Below are positions 1 through 5,934 of a stretch of DNA of 7,227 nucleotides, piece after piece (position 1 is the stretch's first letter; each line of letters opens with the position of its first letter). Position numbers and translations under genes: made by a program. The notes below the pieces were generated by a model. It searched no databases. It was not told the origin of the DNA and was given only the letters and a program-made list of their open reading frames with translations. Source of the stretch: Planctomycetota bacterium (GTDB lineage: Bacteria > Planctomycetota > UBA1135 > UBA2386); NCBI GenBank assembly GCA_947455805.1, contig CANGSN010000146.1, positions 1-7,227 on the forward strand, read 5' to 3'.

Positions 1-148
1 CCGCCGGCACCGACGGTTCGGTGCGCACCCACGGCCGGCGAGCGCGCAGCAGCATCATCGTGACCGCCGCGACCAGCGCCAGCAGCACCAGGCTGCCGAC
101 GAGCCAGGCGCCGCGACGCGCCGGTCGACGCGAAGTCTGGGACGTCAT
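1..148 (-). CDS. N-terminus of a single-pass membrane protein (partial, runs off left edge)
   Basis: The reading frame starts at ATG 148-146 and stays open to the window edge, giving 49 codons. The start overlaps the kinase TGA stop as ATGA, and a GGAGGG ribosome-binding site (plus-strand 154-159) lies 5 bases upstream, so the start is well supported although the gene is cut off. Residues 1-13 are polar and arginine-rich (MTSQTSRRPARRG). Residues about 14-35 form one hydrophobic helix (AWLVGSLVLLALVAAVTMML), followed by Arg-rich RARR and then a Pro/Ser stretch. This reads as an N-terminal membrane anchor with a short cytoplasmic tail; a signal peptide is less likely because no clear cleavage motif is visible. 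It is the third gene of the sigma-kinase operon and probably works with the kinase at the membrane, but too little is visible to name a family. Confidence 0.8.
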   Translation of the reverse strand, partial: MTSQTSRRPARRGAWLVGSLVLLALVAAVTMMLLRARRPWVRTEPSVPA

Positions 149-2802
149 CGTGGCCCTCCGACTGCGGCGCTGCGCTCGAGCAGGTCGCGGAACTTGCGTT
201 GCATGACCCGCGCCGCCTCGGCGAACCCGCTCTCCAGGCTGCCGGTGCCTTCCTGCCACACCTGCACGACGTCGCGCAACGCCTGCTCCGGCGCCACCGA
301 CTCCTGCACCGCGGCGACCGCATCGTCGCTGGCGTCGGCGAGCGCGCCGTTGCGCAACCGCACCCGCATGCGCCACAGCAGCGCCTCGGGATCGCTGTCG
401 GCGTCGGCGAACCACGCGTCGGTCAGAGCCGGCGCGTCGGCCTCGCCGGCGAGGAAGTGCAGCTGTGCTGCGGCGCGGGTGATGCCGGGCAGGCTCGGAT
501 GGTTGCGCCGCAGCTCCTCGAAGCGCGGCAGCCACTGCGCGACCAAGGCACCCGGCGGCTGCAGGTCGAGCAGGTCCTCCCACGCGGCCAGTTGCAGCAG
601 CGGTGCCAGCGTGCGGCCGTCGCGGTCGAGCAGGCCACCGCCGCGGCGATCGCGCTGCCGCAGCAGCTGCAGCACGGCGCGCCAGCCTTGCAGCGGCGAG
701 GTCGGATGCACCGACAGCTCGATCGACTTCTCGGTGCGCTGCACGATGTCGAGCAACGCCGCCGGATCGTTCGAGCGCGACAGCGCCTCGCGACACGCCG
801 CCGCGAACTGCGCCGACAGCCCGGTCGGCGCGCCGCCGCCGACGCCACCGACCAGCGGTTCGCCGAGCAGCGACAGGGCCAGCCCGTGCAGCGCCCGCCG
901 CGCCGGGTAGGACAGCGGGAACGTCAGCATGTTCGCCTGCAGCGACGGCAGCAGGCCGGCCGCGGTCCACGTCAGCAGGCCGGTGACGCGGCGGCGCTCG
1001 GGGTCGGCGTTGCGCAGTTCCTTCTCGAACGTGCCGACCGCGGATTCGACGTCGTCGCTGCGCACGACCTCGAGCACGTCGATCAGCACCTTCGGGAACA
1101 CCGCGCCGGGTCGCAGGTACGAGACCAGTGCGAGGTCGCTGCGCGCGTCGGTCGGTCGCGCCACCGCCGACGCGAGGTTGGCGAGGCTGCGGCCGAGGAA
1201 CAGCCGGTAGAGGCGCAGGTCGACGGCGATGCTGCCGCCGGTGCGTTCCTTCTGCGCCTCGGCGATCGCCTGGTCGTAGAGCTGCAGCGCTTCGAACGCT
1301 CGCCCGCTGCGCAGCAGCTCGGTCGCGGTCGGCTGCGGATCCCCGGCGTAGGCGACGCGCATCTGCTCGACCAGTGGATCGTCGGGGAACTCGTTCGTCG
1401 CCCGCTGCAGGGCGCGCAGCACGGCTTCGCTCGGCGGCGCACTGCCGAGGTCGTGGCCGGTCAGCATCGCCAGCGCCCCGGGCGGCCCCAGCGGCGAACC
1501 ACGCTCGGCGGCGATGTCGGCGGCGATCGCAACGAGGTGGCCCTGATGGCGCAACGCGAACGTCTGGCCGCGCTCCCTCCGCCACACGGTCAGCAGCACG
1601 ATGGTCAACAGCGTCAGCACGCAGACCGCGAGCACGGCGCCGGACAGCACCGGGTTCTTGCGCGCGCGGCGCCACAGCCGCACGTGCCACGGCAGACGAC
1701 GGATGTGCACCGGCTCGCCGTCGGCGATGCGCTGCAGGTCGCGCGCGAGTTCTTCGCCGTCCTGGTAGCGGTCGCGCGGCTCGCGGCTCAGCAGCTTCTC
1801 GAGCACGACCTCGAGGTCGCGCGGCGGGTTCGGCACGCACTCGCGCAGCCGCCGCGGCGTGCCGTGCAGGATCGACTGCAGCAGCGCCTCGGTGGTCTTG
1901 CCGGCGATCGGCAGTTCGCCCGCGATGGCCTCGAAGATCGTCACGCCGAGCGAGTAGAGGTCGCTGGCGGGCGTCAGCTCGTCGCCCATCGCCTGCTCGG
2001 GCGAGCTGTAGTGCAGCGTGCCGAGGAAGCCGCCGCCCTTCGACGTCAGCCGCATCGACGCGTGGTCGAGTGCCTTCGCCAGGCCGAAGTCGGTCAGTGC
2101 GAACGTGCCGTCGGCGGCGACCAGGATGTTGCCCGGCTTGACGTCGCGGTGCAGCAGGCGGCGGCGATGCGCGAGGCCGAGCGCGTCGGCGACACCGGCG
2201 AAGCGGCGCGCGGCGTCGAGCGGCTCCAGCGGTTTCTTCTCGCCGCGGCGCGCGGCGATGATGTGCTTGTCGAGGCTCATGCCGTCGACGCGCTCCATCG
2301 CGAAGAACAGCACGCCGCGCGCTTCGCCGTAGTCGTAGATCGGCACGATGTGCCGGTGGTGCAACGCCGCCGTCGCGCGCGCCTCGGCGCGGAAGCGCTT
2401 GCGCATCGTGAGGTCCGACGAATACGTCGGCGACAACACCTTCAACGCCACCTCGCGTTCGAGCTCCGGCTGCCACGCCAGGTAGACGGTGCCCATGCCG
2501 CCGCGGCCGAGCACGCCCTTCACCTTGTAGTTGCCGATCTGGCTCGGCACGTCGGCCGGGCTGCCGACGACCTGGTTGACGAAGTCGAGCGCGTCGAGGC
2601 GCGCCAGCATGTCGCTCGCTTCGCTCGAGTCGTCGCCGTGCAGCTGCTGGCGCAGTTCGGTGTTCGAGGTGCTGCTGTCGCGCAGCACGTCGGCCATGCG
2701 CAGGTCGATGGCGTCCGGCGGCGGATCGCCACCATCGCCGCGCGGCGCGGACCCAGTCTTCGGCGGCAACGGGTCGCGCGCAGGTTCCGACGGCTCCTTC
2801 AC
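145..2802 (-). CDS. Transmembrane Hanks-type serine/threonine protein kinase
   Basis: This 885-residue protein kinase phosphorylates Ser/Thr residues on partner proteins at the inner face of the cytoplasmic membrane. Residues 1-90 are a Pro/Asp-rich, low-complexity lead-in. The kinase domain spans about 91-365: glycine loop GRGGMGTVYLA (99-109), ATP-anchoring Lys in VALK (K121), catalytic loop HRDVKPGN (218-225, Asp220), DFG (238-240) and the SPE form of the APE motif (267-269). All key catalytic residues are present, so it should be active. A single membrane helix lies at about 385-407, flanked by WRRARK and WRRER. The remaining 480 residues are helical and Leu/Ala-rich with TPR-like stretches (about 490-570), probably a sensing or protein-binding region; no named domain is recognisable. 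It starts at GTG, which overlaps the sigma-factor TGA as GTGA. An upstream AGAG-like site is weak, so translation is probably coupled. In planctomycetes such kinases are commonly encoded beside ECF sigma factors. Confidence 0.95.
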   Translation of the reverse strand: MKEPSEPARDPLPPKTGSAPRGDGGDPPPDAIDLRMADVLRDSSTSNTELRQQLHGDDSSEASDMLARLDALDFVNQVVGSPADVPSQIGNYKVKGVLGRGGMGTVYLAWQPELEREVALKVLSPTYSSDLTMRKRFRAEARATAALHHRHIVPIYDYGEARGVLFFAMERVDGMSLDKHIIAARRGEKKPLEPLDAARRFAGVADALGLAHRRRLLHRDVKPGNILVAADGTFALTDFGLAKALDHASMRLTSKGGGFLGTLHYSSPEQAMGDELTPASDLYSLGVTIFEAIAGELPIAGKTTEALLQSILHGTPRRLRECVPNPPRDLEVVLEKLLSREPRDRYQDGEELARDLQRIADGEPVHIRRLPWHVRLWRRARKNPVLSGAVLAVCVLTLLTIVLLTVWRRERGQTFALRHQGHLVAIAADIAAERGSPLGPPGALAMLTGHDLGSAPPSEAVLRALQRATNEFPDDPLVEQMRVAYAGDPQPTATELLRSGRAFEALQLYDQAIAEAQKERTGGSIAVDLRLYRLFLGRSLANLASAVARPTDARSDLALVSYLRPGAVFPKVLIDVLEVVRSDDVESAVGTFEKELRNADPERRRVTGLLTWTAAGLLPSLQANMLTFPLSYPARRALHGLALSLLGEPLVGGVGGGAPTGLSAQFAAACREALSRSNDPAALLDIVQRTEKSIELSVHPTSPLQGWRAVLQLLRQRDRRGGGLLDRDGRTLAPLLQLAAWEDLLDLQPPGALVAQWLPRFEELRRNHPSLPGITRAAAQLHFLAGEADAPALTDAWFADADSDPEALLWRMRVRLRNGALADASDDAVAAVQESVAPEQALRDVVQVWQEGTGSLESGFAEAARVMQRKFRDLLERSAAVGGPR

Positions 2803-3320
2803 AGCTTCAGCTCTTCGGCCAGGCGCTTCAGCGCCCGGCTCAACAGCAGGTGCACCGCATTCTCCGTGCGCCCCATCTGTTCGGCGACCTCCTTCGCCGA
2901 CAGGCCGTCGATCTTCATCAGCAGGATGACGTCGCGGTGGTCTTCCGACAGGCGCTGGATGGCCTGCTCGAGCAGTTCCAACCGGTCCTTCCTGTCGGCG
3001 TGGGTCACCGGCCCCGACCGGCGGTCGGCCAGCGGCAGTTCGGTCTTGAGGGTCCGTTCGCGCCGGGGATCGCGGGCGGCGACGCCGATCTGGTCGCGCA
3101 GGATGCGGGCGACCTTGCGGCGGGCCAGGGTCACCAGCCAGGCCCCGGCATTCTGTTCGTCCGACAGGGTGTGCCAGGAGTTGACCGCCTCGATGGCGAC
3201 CTCCTGCAGCACGTCCTCGGGATCCATGCGCACCCGGAGGTTGGGCCCCATGCGCAGGTAGATGACCGACAGCAGTCGCTCGCGGTGCTGTTCGAAAGCG
3301 ACTTCGGGGGTGAGGGGCAT
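2799..3320 (-). CDS. ECF-type RNA polymerase sigma factor linked to a Ser/Thr kinase
   Basis: This 173-residue sigma-70 family protein should direct RNA polymerase to a specific promoter set. The region 2 domain covers about residues 6-78 and includes the core-binding motif DPEDVLQEV (33-41). The region 4 domain covers about 112-170, with a helix-turn-helix in LSAKEVAEQMGRTENAV (140-156) that should contact the -35 element. Region 3 is absent, as expected for ECF factors. The chosen start is ATG 3320-3318 (MPLTPEVAFE), which places region 2 next to the N-terminus as in the family. The frame extends open to a TTG at 3422, but that extra stretch is Arg/Ser-rich and unlike sigma factors. No clear Shine-Dalgarno sequence is seen. 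There is no anti-sigma gene; the downstream gene is instead a transmembrane kinase with a 4-base overlap. Planctomycete ECF groups next to Ser/Thr kinases are a described class, and phosphorylation of the sigma factor by the kinase is the likely but unproven control. Confidence 0.92.
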   Translation of the reverse strand: MPLTPEVAFEQHRERLLSVIYLRMGPNLRVRMDPEDVLQEVAIEAVNSWHTLSDEQNAGAWLVTLARRKVARILRDQIGVAARDPRRERTLKTELPLADRRSGPVTHADRKDRLELLEQAIQRLSEDHRDVILLMKIDGLSAKEVAEQMGRTENAVHLLLSRALKRLAEELKL

Positions 3321-3424
3321 CGGTCGGGCGAGGGCTACGCCGGCGGCGGGAGAGGATTGCGCGCCGCAGCGCAGGTTACGCGAAGACGTGCGCGGCTGCG
3401 AGTTCGGCAACGCACCGCGCAAAC

Positions 3425-3439
3425 GCCCTTGGCAAGGGC
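3425..3439. repeat. Short perfect inverted repeat (6-base arms, 3-base loop)
   Basis: GCCCTT, a GGC loop and AAGGGC form a perfect hairpin in the gap between the thioesterase stop and the sigma-factor start. It could be an operator, part of a termination region, or chance. No T-run follows on either strand, so an intrinsic terminator is unlikely from this hairpin alone. Confidence 0.35.
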
Positions 3440-3477
3440 AGCAGCCACGCCGCCTGGAGAACGTTCCCCAAAGCCCG

Positions 3478-3492
3478 GAGCCGCGCCGGCTC
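3478..3492 (-). terminator. Possible weak hairpin terminator after the thioesterase gene
   Basis: GAGCCG, a CGC loop and CGGCTC form a perfect 6-base stem about 35 bases past the thioesterase stop on the minus strand. It is followed on that strand by CGGGCTTTGGGG, so only a weak T-stretch is present. In such a GC-rich genome the hairpin may also be chance, or termination may be Rho-dependent. Confidence 0.3.
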
Positions 3493-3526
3493 TACGTTCG
3501 CGGGCCGGCCGGGCGTCCCCGGGATT

Positions 3527-3931
3527 TCAGCACTCGGCCCCGTGCAGCACCGCCGGCAGCCGCCGCAACTTGCCGTCCCGCCCGACGCAGGCCAGCTTGG
3601 TCCGCCCGGTGGCGCACACCTGGCCGTCGGACTCCCGCCGGCACTCGTACTCCAGCACGATCGCCACCTTGCCCGGCTCGGCGATGCGGATCGCGATCGC
3701 CACGATCTCGTCGTAGTCGACCGGCTTGTGGTAGCGGCAGACGAACTCGACCACCTGCAGCAGGTCGCCTTCGTCCTCGATCTGCCGGTAGGTCTTGCCA
3801 CGCTGCCGCAGCCACTCGGTGCGGGCCTCCTCGAACCAGGCGACGTAGCTGCCGTGATGGGCGACCGCCATGCGGTCGGTCTCGCAGTAGCGAACGCGCA
3901 CGCGGTGCACCGGCGGCGGGAAGTCGGTCAT
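3527..3931 (-). CDS. Acyl-CoA thioesterase, YbgC/4HBT hotdog family
   Basis: The 134-residue protein should hydrolyse acyl-CoA or acyl-ACP thioesters in the cytoplasm. Its length matches the YbgC-type single hotdog domain. The N-terminal signature is clear: VRVRYCETDRMAVAHHGSYV (residues 11-30), with the catalytic Asp at D19 and the HH-containing active-site loop (H25/H26), followed by AWFEEARTEWLR on the long hotdog helix. A mid-domain strand FVCRYHKPVDYDE and the last strands around CATGRTKLACV also fit the fold. The start ATG 3931-3929 is chosen because an AGGA ribosome-binding site (plus-strand 3939-3942) lies 7 bases upstream and the family motif begins 11 residues in. A longer in-frame extension to 4045 is Arg/Pro/Cys-rich and unlike the family. 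YbgC often accompanies tol-pal genes, but no such genes are visible here. The substrate cannot be told from sequence; the gene appears monocistronic in this window. Confidence 0.9.
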   Translation of the reverse strand: MTDFPPPVHRVRVRYCETDRMAVAHHGSYVAWFEEARTEWLRQRGKTYRQIEDEGDLLQVVEFVCRYHKPVDYDEIVAIAIRIAEPGKVAIVLEYECRRESDGQVCATGRTKLACVGRDGKLRRLPAVLHGAEC

Positions 3932-4274
3932 GGGCGGATCCTGCGCGGTCGGCTGGCTCGGCGCAACGTGCGGGAGACGGCGACACCAACCGGGGCACCA
4001 GCGCCCACCGCTGGGCATCCGGCCCGACCTGGCGCGAACGCGCACCAGAACCCGCCGTCGACGCCGAGGCTCTCATCAAGCAGGTCGTCGGCAAGTTGCA
4101 GGCGCAGGCCAACCCCGAGGCAGAACGGCTGCGCGACGCCATGCGGAAGGCGATGGCGAAGTTGGCGAGCGCGGTTGGCGAGGCGTGACTACGCCACGCG
4201 GCCGGCCAGTCACTCCACAGCGGCACGATCCGCTTGCCGGCCCAACTCTCCCGAGTAACCTCGGATCAGCCACC
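3932..4274. other. Left border region of the DprA/PRTase cassette
   Basis: This 343-base divergent gap separates the minus-strand thioesterase from the plus-strand DprA-like gene, so both promoters should lie here. I could not assign -35/-10 boxes with confidence. It contains the thioesterase ribosome-binding site (3939-3942), a plus-strand coding-like fragment ending at 4188 (listed separately) and an 8-base palindrome GGCCGGCC at 4200-4207. The 86 bases just before the DprA start show no strong Shine-Dalgarno sequence. Confidence 0.5.
4057..4188 (+). pseudogene. Coding-like 3' fragment of an unidentified gene
   Basis: Forty-three codons read open to a TGA at 4186-4188 and look like a protein C-terminus. 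The translation is an amphipathic, Lys/Glu/Ala-rich helix (VDAEALIKQVVGKLQAQANP, then residues including ERLRDAMRKAMAKL). Nearly all third positions are G or C, as expected for real coding sequence in this genome. No ATG, GTG or TTG opens the frame before 4096 (TTG) or 4141 (ATG), and the sequence upstream in the same frame is Arg/Pro-rich shadow. It is therefore best read as the tail of a gene whose 5' part has been lost, perhaps when the neighbouring cassette arrived. A very short standalone peptide from 4096 or 4141 is possible but has no clear ribosome-binding site. The parent family is not recognised. Confidence 0.35.
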
Positions 4275-4964
4275 ATGGACTTCCCCAGCTGGACGCCCGA
4301 GGAATTGCTGCGCCCACTGAGCGAGTCGGAGCAGAAGCACGCACCGAAGGACCTGTTCGTCGCTGGCGATCGCGGCCTGCTCCGCTCCGGCCCGGCGGTC
4401 TCGGTCGTCGGTTCCCGTGAAGCAAGTCCGGCAGGCCTCGCGCGTGCAGACAAGTTGGCGCGTCTGCTGGTAAAGCACGGGGTGATCGTCATGAGCGGGC
4501 TGGCCGAAGGCATCGATACGGCCGCTCACGTCGCCGCAATGAAGGCCGGCGGGCGAACGATCGCAGTGCTGGGCACGCCGCTTGACCAGTGCTTCCCTGC
4601 GAAGAATCGGTCCCTGCAAGCCGAGATCATGCGGGATCACCTCGCCGTGTCGCAGTTCCCGACCGGCACCAAGGTCGGCAAGCACACGTTCCCGATACGC
4701 AACCGCACGATGGCGCTCCTGTCCGACGCCACCGTCATCATCGAGGCCAAGGATGGCAGCGGCTCCCTGCACCAGGGATGGGAGGCCATTCGGCTCGGAC
4801 GCCCGCTGTTCTTGGCCAAGTCGCTGTTCGACGATGCAGCGCTGGAGTTTCCTCGTGAGTTCGCGCACTACGGGGCCGAGGTGCTCACGGACGAGTCACT
4901 CGCCACCTTGATCGAGATGCTCCCTCGAGGTCCACGTGGGACCGTCAGCCCGATCCCCTTCTGA
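4275..4964 (+). CDS. DprA/Smf-like SLOG-fold protein (short form)
   Basis: This 229-residue protein carries the DprA/Smf Rossmann-like domain. Canonical DprA binds single-stranded DNA and loads RecA during natural transformation. Family motifs occur in order: VSVVGSREAS (42-51), SGLAEGIDTAAH (74-85), GGRTIAVLG (92-100) with a downstream CFPAKN, SQFPTGT (126-132), FPIRNRTMALLSDATVIIEA (139-158) and SGSLHQGWEAIRLGRPLFL (162-180). Two points depart from the usual form. Ordinary DprA is about 290-380 residues; this one has only about 40 residues before the core and ends near residue 229, lacking the C-terminal winged helix. The usual T-A pair after SGsL is replaced by Q-G. ATG 4275 is the only start that fits the domain; its ribosome-binding site is weak. 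It overlaps the PRTase gene by 29 bases, so the two are co-transcribed. Codons are less biased to G/C in third positions than in flanking genes, suggesting acquisition. The role could be DNA processing, nucleotide sensing in defence, or ligand hydrolysis as in other SLOG proteins; the sequence does not decide. Confidence 0.88.
   Translation: MDFPSWTPEELLRPLSESEQKHAPKDLFVAGDRGLLRSGPAVSVVGSREASPAGLARADKLARLLVKHGVIVMSGLAEGIDTAAHVAAMKAGGRTIAVLGTPLDQCFPAKNRSLQAEIMRDHLAVSQFPTGTKVGKHTFPIRNRTMALLSDATVIIEAKDGSGSLHQGWEAIRLGRPLFLAKSLFDDAALEFPREFAHYGAEVLTDESLATLIEMLPRGPRGTVSPIPF
4927..4930 (+). promoter_or_regulatory. Ribosome-binding site deciding the PRTase start
   Basis: GAGG lies 5 bases before GTG 4936, inside the end of the DprA-like gene. 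It is what favours the GTG start, since the next in-frame ATG is at 5071, beyond the first conserved part of the protein. Confidence 0.6.
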
Positions 4965-5586
4965 ACTGCGCTTCGCGGCCCTTCTCGTCTACAGCCCGGA
5001 CGGCGAAGAGGAAATCTCACGCCGGTCCGCGAAGGCGGTGGCAGACATCAAGAACTGCGTGCCAGATTACATGGAGCGCATCGGTCTCCGCTTCGAAGAG
5101 GCGATCGAGGCAGGCAAGTTCCGGCACTTCCTCGGCGACGATGTCGTTCTGGTCCCAGCACCGAGGAGCGCCCCTTTCCGAACGAAGGACGCTGCGTGGC
5201 CAGCGCGGCGCATCTGCGATGTTCTCGCATCGCGCCGACTCTGCGCCGGTGTCGAGAACTGGCTCGAACGCCACACCGTCGTCAGGAAGAGCTCCCTCAC
5301 CCGCAGAGAGATCGAGCGACCAGGGCCCGACCAGCACGAAGCGACACTCCGCTGCGTCGATGTCCTGGTGCCACCCCCGGCGCACATCACGATCGTGGAC
5401 GATGTGGTGACGCGTGGGGCGACCCTGCTCGCGTGTGCCAGAGTCGTGGCAGCTCGCTTCCCGACGACCGAGGTCCGGGCCCTCGCCGTGGTCCGCACCA
5501 TGAGCAAGCAGGAGATCCCGTCGATGCTCGCCCCCGTCGAAGGCCGGATCTGGTTGCAGAACGGCGTGCCTCGCCGCGACCCATAG
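4936..5586 (+). CDS. ComFC-like phosphoribosyltransferase
   Basis: This 216-residue protein belongs to the type I phosphoribosyltransferase fold, which binds PRPP and transfers or exchanges a ribose-5-phosphate group. The PRPP-binding loop is clear: ITIVDDVVTRGATLL (151-165), with the two conserved acidic residues D155 and D156. An upstream VLVPAPRS (71-78) matches the pyrophosphate-loop strand of ComF-type PRTases (VPvP...R). Between them RHTVVRKSS and RPGPDQH resemble the ComFC L-x-R...Q...R-x-x-N region only loosely. The N-terminal Cys zinc finger of ComFC/GntX is absent. The loop reads VTRG rather than the common VTTG. GTG 4936 is chosen because no other usable start precedes the conserved part after the in-frame stop at 4909-4911, and GAGG lies 5 bases upstream. 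It overlaps the DprA-like gene by 29 bases, so translation is probably coupled and the two proteins likely act together. Substrate is unknown; catalysis or simple nucleotide sensing are both possible. Confidence 0.85.
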   Translation: MGPSARSPSELRFAALLVYSPDGEEEISRRSAKAVADIKNCVPDYMERIGLRFEEAIEAGKFRHFLGDDVVLVPAPRSAPFRTKDAAWPARRICDVLASRRLCAGVENWLERHTVVRKSSLTRREIERPGPDQHEATLRCVDVLVPPPAHITIVDDVVTRGATLLACARVVAARFPTTEVRALAVVRTMSKQEIPSMLAPVEGRIWLQNGVPRRDP

Positions 5587-5680
5587 TCGAGACGGGACCC
5601 GCCACAGCGAGCTGGCTGGTGCCGCGACCACCGGTAGCATGGGTTCGCTTTCACACCTCGCCTTCCGATCACGCTCCTGA

Positions 5681-5886
5681 GCCCAGCACCCACGGGTGAT
5701 ATCCACGGCCTTCGATGGTCAGGAGGAGGCAGGCTTGAAGAGCTATGCGGGCGTCCGACTTTTCTCACGACCGCCGTCCGTCGCCCCGCCATCGACGAGA
5801 AAGTGATGAAGTGCGAGGCCGGGCGGGATCGACTGCAAGGCGCCCGGACCAAGCTGGCGGCCATCCTGCGCGATGCGCTGGCCTGA
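5681..5886 (+). pseudogene. Degraded coding remnant, possibly of an IS110-type transposase
   Basis: Two overlapping plus-strand frames look coding. The first is open from after a TGA at 5678-5680 to TGA 5804-5806 and reads AFDGQEEAGLKSYAGVRLFS around 5711-5770. The second ends at TGA 5884-5886 and reads KCEAGRDRLQGARTKLAAIL before its end. LKSYAG matches a motif often seen in the C-terminal half of IS110-family transposases, just before their catalytic serine, and an ALR..L...L ending would also fit that family. Joining them requires a frameshift, and the usual serine-glycine motif is not visible, so this would be a decayed, internally deleted tail. Alternatively, AGGAGGAGG (5721-5729) five bases before TTG 5735 could drive a 23-residue peptide whose stop overlaps a second 26-residue frame at ATG 5806 (TGATG). 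The IS110 link rests on one short motif and is weak. Confidence 0.3.
5721..5729 (+). promoter_or_regulatory. Strong Shine-Dalgarno-like tract in the cassette border
   Basis: AGGAGGAGG is the best anti-16S match in the window and lies 5 bases before TTG 5735, which opens a 23-codon frame to TGA 5804-5806. It may be a real ribosome-binding site for a tiny gene or a chance purine tract inside a gene remnant. Confidence 0.3.
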
Positions 5887-5934
5887 TGCCGATCGTTTGG
5901 CCGGCCCCTTCGTGCACGAGCCCGAGCCGCGACC

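Larger units (their letters stand above)
3321..3526. other. Intergenic region upstream of the sigma-kinase operon
   Basis: This 206-base gap must hold the promoter of the minus-strand sigma-kinase operon and the transcript end of the thioesterase gene. No convincing -35/-10 pair could be assigned in it by eye. It contains two short perfect hairpins (3425-3439 and 3478-3492) and no coding sequence that can be supported. Confidence 0.5.
5587..5934. other. Right border region of the DprA/PRTase cassette
   Basis: This 348-base gap lies between the convergent PRTase and metallophosphoesterase genes, so two transcript ends should fall here. No strong hairpin plus T-run terminator is seen; only a 5-base inverted repeat CACCC-AC-GGGTG (5687-5698) and a TTTT at 5760-5763 following a weak stem. 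The right part contains coding-like plus-strand fragments (listed separately), a strong purine-rich ribosome-binding-site-like tract at 5721-5729 and the palindrome GGCCGGCC at 5899-5906. Confidence 0.5.

Noticed and set aside
199..3261. 1020-codon open frame on the plus strand, antisense to the kinase and sigma genes
   Set aside because: Its translation is dominated by Arg, Gln, His and Ala with no domain, and it mirrors the third-position G/C bias of the two clear minus-strand genes. It is a shadow frame.
3321..3422. N-terminal extension of the sigma factor from TTG 3422
   Set aside because: Extra 34 residues are low-complexity Arg/Ser and precede the normal family start MPLTPE; TTG is also the least likely start.
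3932..4045. N-terminal extension of the thioesterase
   Set aside because: Arg/Cys/Pro-rich and unlike the family; the AGGA site and family length support the start at 3931.
5687..5698. CACCC-AC-GGGTG hairpin as PRTase terminator
   Set aside because: Only five base pairs with a two-base loop, about 100 bases after the stop, and no following T-run.
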